Assembly (NCBI GenBank): GCA_031835245.1
Contig: JAVKOQ010000627.1
Location: 1-22,973, forward strand
From: Balamuthia mandrillaris
Taxonomy: Eukaryota; Discosea; Longamoebia; Balamuthiidae
Direction: 5' to 3'
DNA length: 22,973 nt
Of the stretch, positions 19,919 through 22,973 are shown in pieces (the stretch's first letter is position 1; each line of letters starts with the position of its first letter). A model generated the notes under the pieces. It did not search any database and was not told the origin of the DNA. It was given only the letters and a program-made list of their open reading frames with translations. Made by a program: the position numbers and the translations under genes.

Positions 19919-20098
19919 TTACATTCCTTGCATTCCACGCAGTCCCTGCGATATGCTTCACATTCCACGTTTGTCCCATTCTTTACATTCTAAGCATTCC
20001 CCGAGATATGCTTCACATTCCACGCATTCCAGGTTAGCCGCATTCCTTGCATTTCAATCATGCCGCTAATATTCTTTGCATTTCCATCATTCCAACCT
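19919..20098 (-). repeat. GGAATG/CATTCC-type short repeats, copy B
   Basis: About 15 CATTCC-like hexamers in 180 bp. A perfect 20-bp direct repeat, GATATGCTTCACATTCCACG, is at 19950-19969 and 20005-20024, 55 bp apart. ACATTCCTTGCATTCCA (19921-19937) nearly recurs at 20040-20056. Read on the minus strand, part of it matches the block near 8876-8920. The proximal part overlaps the possible N-terminal extension of the tRNA transferase. Confidence 0.7.
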
Positions 20099-20270
20099 AC
20101 TCAACACCCCTGGTGCTGGTGTGCTGCAGGATTTGCTCCTCCATCGTGTTGCTTCCACAACATCGCCATCGAGGCCATGCCTATCTGCACCGTAGTTCAG
20201 GCCTGTCTCTTCTCATCCACAAGTCTCGCAATCTTGATGAGAAGAGGGAGCGAAATGATTATGTAGGCTT

Positions 20271-20276
20271 TTTATT
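20271..20276 (-). terminator. Candidate poly(A) signal of the carrier gene
   Basis: AATAAA on the minus strand about 61 nt downstream of the carrier stop codon. Confidence 0.4.
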
Positions 20277-20336
20277 GTGTTATGGAGTGAACTGCTATCA
20301 ATGCCAATTGGCAGGGAGAAGAAGAGACAGTCTTCT

Positions 20337-20566
20337 TCACACCTTATCAGCCAACAACCACCGAAGAGTCATATCATAAGCCACCATCTGCGCCAACATC
20401 ATACGTAAAGTGTCAGCGTACAAATTCAAAAGAAAGATAGAGCCAAAGAGAGGGACGTACTTTGGCTCCGTTCACAGGCAACGACCGTAACAGAGTAGGA
20501 AATAACCCTCTATAAAGACCTGCTCGTATAGCACAAACACCACATTAATCCTTGCAACAATACTAC

Positions 20567-20600
<34 letters not shown>

Positions 20601-21695
20601 GGGAGTGACGTTTGAGAGGATAACAAAACCTCGTATGCCGTGACGTTCAATGCATTGCGTGACATAACTAGCAAAAGTTTGGTAGGTCTCCTTCCCGCTC
20701 TTTTGAACCTCGCTCTTCCACAGATCAATGGGATAGGCGGCCGCCCAACAGGAAGACCCAGCCACACAACCAGCTATGAACGCCGCCATCGTATCGAACC
20801 ACCTGCTGTAACCTCCTTCCTTTTCATTCTTATCGTTGGTAGAATGGTAAGAATGCCACCTCTGCTGTATATACTTCATGCTGGATAGGTACGAGGTGAA
20901 GAACACGCTGCACGTCACTATCTCACGGGCGACAGTGGCTGTAAGTCCTCTGTATAAGCCGCGTATACCTTCTTCTTGCAGCAGCTTCCTCGTCCCTGCT
21001 ACTGGCCCAGGGAACGCACTGTGATATGACCTTGTATGAGAAGAAAGGAAAGAAGAGCGAAAAAAGAGAACAGAGGGCAGAGAGGAGAGAGAAAAAGGAG
21101 GAGAACCTAGAGTCATGTATCTGTATCTGCAAGCGTATCTTAATGAGGTCACCGGGAGCAATGACCAAGCTGGTAACAACGCCAGCAGCAGCGCCAGCCA
21201 CAGTGGAATGCCACAGCTTCGCTTGGCCTCGCTCCTCCGCTCCACCACCAAAGGCGGTTGAGCCCATCCGCTGAACAAGAGGCAGCATGACGCCATAGCC
21301 GTAGAACGAGCTGGCCTGCATGATTGAGCGCGTGGCCAACGGAGCGGAGAGCCCCTTGAAGAGGCCCCGAGGCCCCTCCCACTTGAGCGTCTTGTAGAGG
21401 CAGTCGAGAGCGCCGCTGTAGGTACCGGCGGGGGAGGTTTGCAGCCTCACCTTGAGAGTGTCTAGCGGATGGCCGGCTATGGTGCCGGCCATTGCTCCCG
21501 CCACCCCCCCGATGAACTGGATCGATGGAGTGGCTTTGGCATATCTTGTTAACGCTTCTTTTTGTGGTTTTGGTTCAAACGATCAACCTCCAGGCTTGCA
21601 AACCAATCAAGGAAGGAAAAGAAAAACTAACCAGATGAAGAAGATGAAGAGGGAGCACTGCTGTTGTCTCGGCGGTGCCCTTGTGGTTGTTGCAT
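20337..21695 (-). CDS. Mitochondrial carrier (SLC25) family protein
   Basis: Six-helix transporter of the inner mitochondrial membrane. Exons 21632-21695, 21107-21554, 20630-21030, 20461-20519 and 20337-20387 sum to 1023 nt, 340 residues. All three tandem carrier repeats are present with their PxDxxK-type signatures: GHPLDTLKVRLQ (from residue 49), APGDLIKIRLQIQ and AYPIDLWKSEVQ. Each is followed by an EG/HG..GLYRGL-type segment (EGPRGLFKGLSAPLATR, EEGIRGLYRGLTATVARE, HGIRGLYRGLFPTLLRSLPV). The protein ends NGAKMVAYDMTLRWLLADKV, with the usual helix 6. Exon 1 codes a short Gln/Ser-rich leader (MQQPQGHRRDNSSAP); its AAG acceptor is chosen because it alone keeps frame. The substrate is not certain. 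The PGD...K second repeat resembles the acylcarnitine/basic amino acid group (SLC25A20/29/45/47/48). Confidence 0.94.
20569..20597. repeat. (GA)n microsatellite
   Basis: About 14 GA units on the plus strand inside intron 3 (20520-20629) of the carrier gene; CT repeat in the transcript sense. Confidence 0.95.
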
Positions 21696-21893
21696 TTTTT
21701 TTTCTCAAATCATAAGCATAACAGCAGCAGCAACGCTCCCCATTCCCTTCTCCTTGTGCGCTGTGGGGTTTTTTTTTGTCTTTTTTGTCTTTTTATTTTT
21801 TTTTTTTTGTTTAAAGAAAAGAAATACTTTTTTTTTCGTTTTTCCTCCTAGTCTTCCGTTGGTTTGGTTTTATATTAGAGTCCATGCGCTTCA

Positions 21894-22973
21894 CTAGGTA
21901 TCAGCATTGGTGGAGGAGGAAGAGGAGAAAGAAGAAGCGGACGAAGATGATGAAAGGATGCCAACAGAACGAGGGGAAGGGTTGGGACTGGAGCTGTTCA
22001 CGGGAGAGACGTGCTGCGAGCCCGAGTCATCGCTGCTTCCGGCAGAGTCAAGGAGAGAAGGAGGGAGCGGCAGCGATGAGTTGCCGCTGGCGTTGTCGTT
22101 GCTGGAACTGCGAGTGCTTCTCGTTTCGGCGGCGTTGTTGTTCGTCTCTTTCTTCTTCTTCTTTTTCTCTTTCTTCTTTTCTTTCTTCAGCTCTTTTGGA
22201 GTGGTTGGCGTTATCAACGTTATGGTCGAAGATTGCGGTGACCTGCTCTTTCCTCCACTTTTGTTATTGATGCTGATCTGTTCTGAGGAATCCGTTTTGT
22301 GCTGTACCGGTGGTGTTAATACCATTTTAACGTCCAACAGCGAAGAAGAGGAGGAGGAGAGGATCTTATTGTTGCTGTAGTTGGTGTCGAGAGGTCCTTC
22401 AATAGGAGAAACGACATTGGATTGCAAAATAAGGTTTCCGTTGCCACCATAGTTCATGTTGCTGACATCATTGGAGTTGTTGTGATGATTATTGTTGCCA
22501 CCACTGGTTGTGGCAACGGAATTATCTCCAGAACTAACTGCCGGTCGAATAATGACAGAAGATGTTCCGGAAGTACTTTCCACAAAGCTTAGCAAGTCAT
22601 CACCACCTCCACTGCTGCTGCCAGTAAAAGAGGAAGAGCGAGAATGCGAAGAAGTGGAAGGAGCAGCATCATTATCAAGAGAAGAGCGATGTGATTTAGT
22701 CAGCATTTCTTCCAATTCTGGTTCTGGCAGAAGCCCGCCATCATCATCTTCTTCAACGTCCTCCTCATCTTCTCCAGTCCTAAGTCGGTCGTCTTCTTCA
22801 TCAGAGAATAAGGTTTGACCAAATGCTTCTAACACCGTTGAAGTGACCCTTCTGCTCAAAGACTCCTTCTCTGTCTCTCCTCGGTCCTTTTCCTCGCCTG
22901 CAACCTCGTTCTTGTTGTTGCTATTGTCAATTTCATCAACGTTATGAAGGTCATCGAGCTGTTGTTGCTGGTA
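21894..22973 (-). CDS. Acidic, Ser/Asn-rich protein of unknown function, C-terminal part
   Basis: Open frame entering from the right edge and ending at a TAG (21894-21896), at least 359 residues; the start lies outside the window. Not recognised. It begins with QQQQLDD and an Asn/Lys/Glu-rich stretch, then the only ordinary-looking segment (SRRVTSTVLEAFGQTLFSDE). An Asp/Glu-rich stretch (EDEEDVEEDDD) and PEPELEEMLTKSH follow. The rest is Ser/Gly/Asn-rich and has a Lys tract (KELKKEKKKEKKKKKK) and a poly-Ser tail. No introns are needed in this part. The composition suggests a mostly disordered, possibly nuclear protein; that is inference only. Confidence 0.65.
   Translation of the reverse strand, partial: YQQQQLDDLHNVDEIDNSNNKNEVAGEEKDRGETEKESLSRRVTSTVLEAFGQTLFSDEEDDRLRTGEDEEDVEEDDDGGLLPEPELEEMLTKSHRSSLDNDAAPSTSSHSRSSSFTGSSSGGGDDLLSFVESTSGTSSVIIRPAVSSGDNSVATTSGGNNNHHNNSNDVSNMNYGGNGNLILQSNVVSPIEGPLDTNYSNNKILSSSSSSLLDVKMVLTPPVQHKTDSSEQISINNKSGGKSRSPQSSTITLITPTTPKELKKEKKKEKKKKKKETNNNAAETRSTRSSSNDNASGNSSLPLPPSLLDSAGSSDDSGSQHVSPVNSSSPNPSPRSVGILSSSSSASSFSSSSSTNADT

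Larger units (their letters stand above)
19896..20336. other. Intergenic region upstream of the tRNA transferase gene
   Basis: Holds the CATTCC-type repeat block (19919-20098), the promoter/5' UTR of the minus-strand tRNA transferase gene, and the 3' flank of the carrier gene. Short open frames occur on both strands between 20047 and 20330, but none shows family resemblance or plausible splice partners. Confidence 0.5.

Noticed and set aside
19919-20098. CRISPR-like array
   Set aside because: Repeats are irregular in spacing and sequence, and the rest of the window is clearly eukaryotic.
20047-20379. Plus-strand open frames downstream of the repeat block
   Set aside because: Cys/Ser-rich without recognisable domains, overlapping the carrier's 3' flank and last exon on the other strand.

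Overview
This is nuclear DNA from an intron-rich protist. The genes are dense, on both strands, and cut by many short GT-AG introns. I could place 47 introns of about 53-319 nt by joining reading frames so that known protein families come out continuous. No prokaryotic operon, tRNA, rRNA, transposon or virus-derived element was recognised. The Ser/Asn/Asp-rich low-complexity proteins, purine/pyrimidine simple repeats and gene set would suit an amoebozoan such as the Acanthamoeba/Balamuthia group, but that is only a guess from style.

Layout, left to right: a SANT + C2H2 zinc-finger regulator (minus, runs off the left edge); dynein light chain Tctex type (minus); ribosomal protein uS11/RPS14 (minus); peptidyl-tRNA hydrolase 2 with a membrane anchor (plus); a bacterial-type glycosyltransferase in nine exons (minus); a polytopic membrane protein of unknown function (minus); a UBA + ARB2 fusion protein (minus); methionine-R-sulfoxide reductase B (plus); a START lipid-binding protein (minus); an RWDD1/DFRP2 protein (minus); a Ser-rich protein of unknown family (plus); a MiaA/TRIT1 tRNA dimethylallyltransferase (minus); an SLC25 mitochondrial carrier (minus); and the C-terminal part of an acidic/Ser-rich protein (minus, runs off the right edge).

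Several genes touch translation (uS11, PTH2, RWDD1/DFRP2, tRNA isopentenyl transferase). In a eukaryote this neighbourhood need not mean shared function. Three divergent pairs share short intergenic regions that probably hold back-to-back promoters (uS11/PTH2, ARB2/MsrB, RWDD1/Ser-rich). Three convergent pairs end 62-124 bp apart.

The points most worth a second look are the bacterial-type glycosyltransferase with introns and a 9-nt microexon, the UBA-ARB2 fusion, the SANT-C2H2 pairing, the absence of GTRAGT 5' splice sites in the reconstructed introns, a GGAATG-type repeat present at two loci about 11 kb apart in opposite orientation, and the Ser-rich protein with an apparent internal helical duplication.
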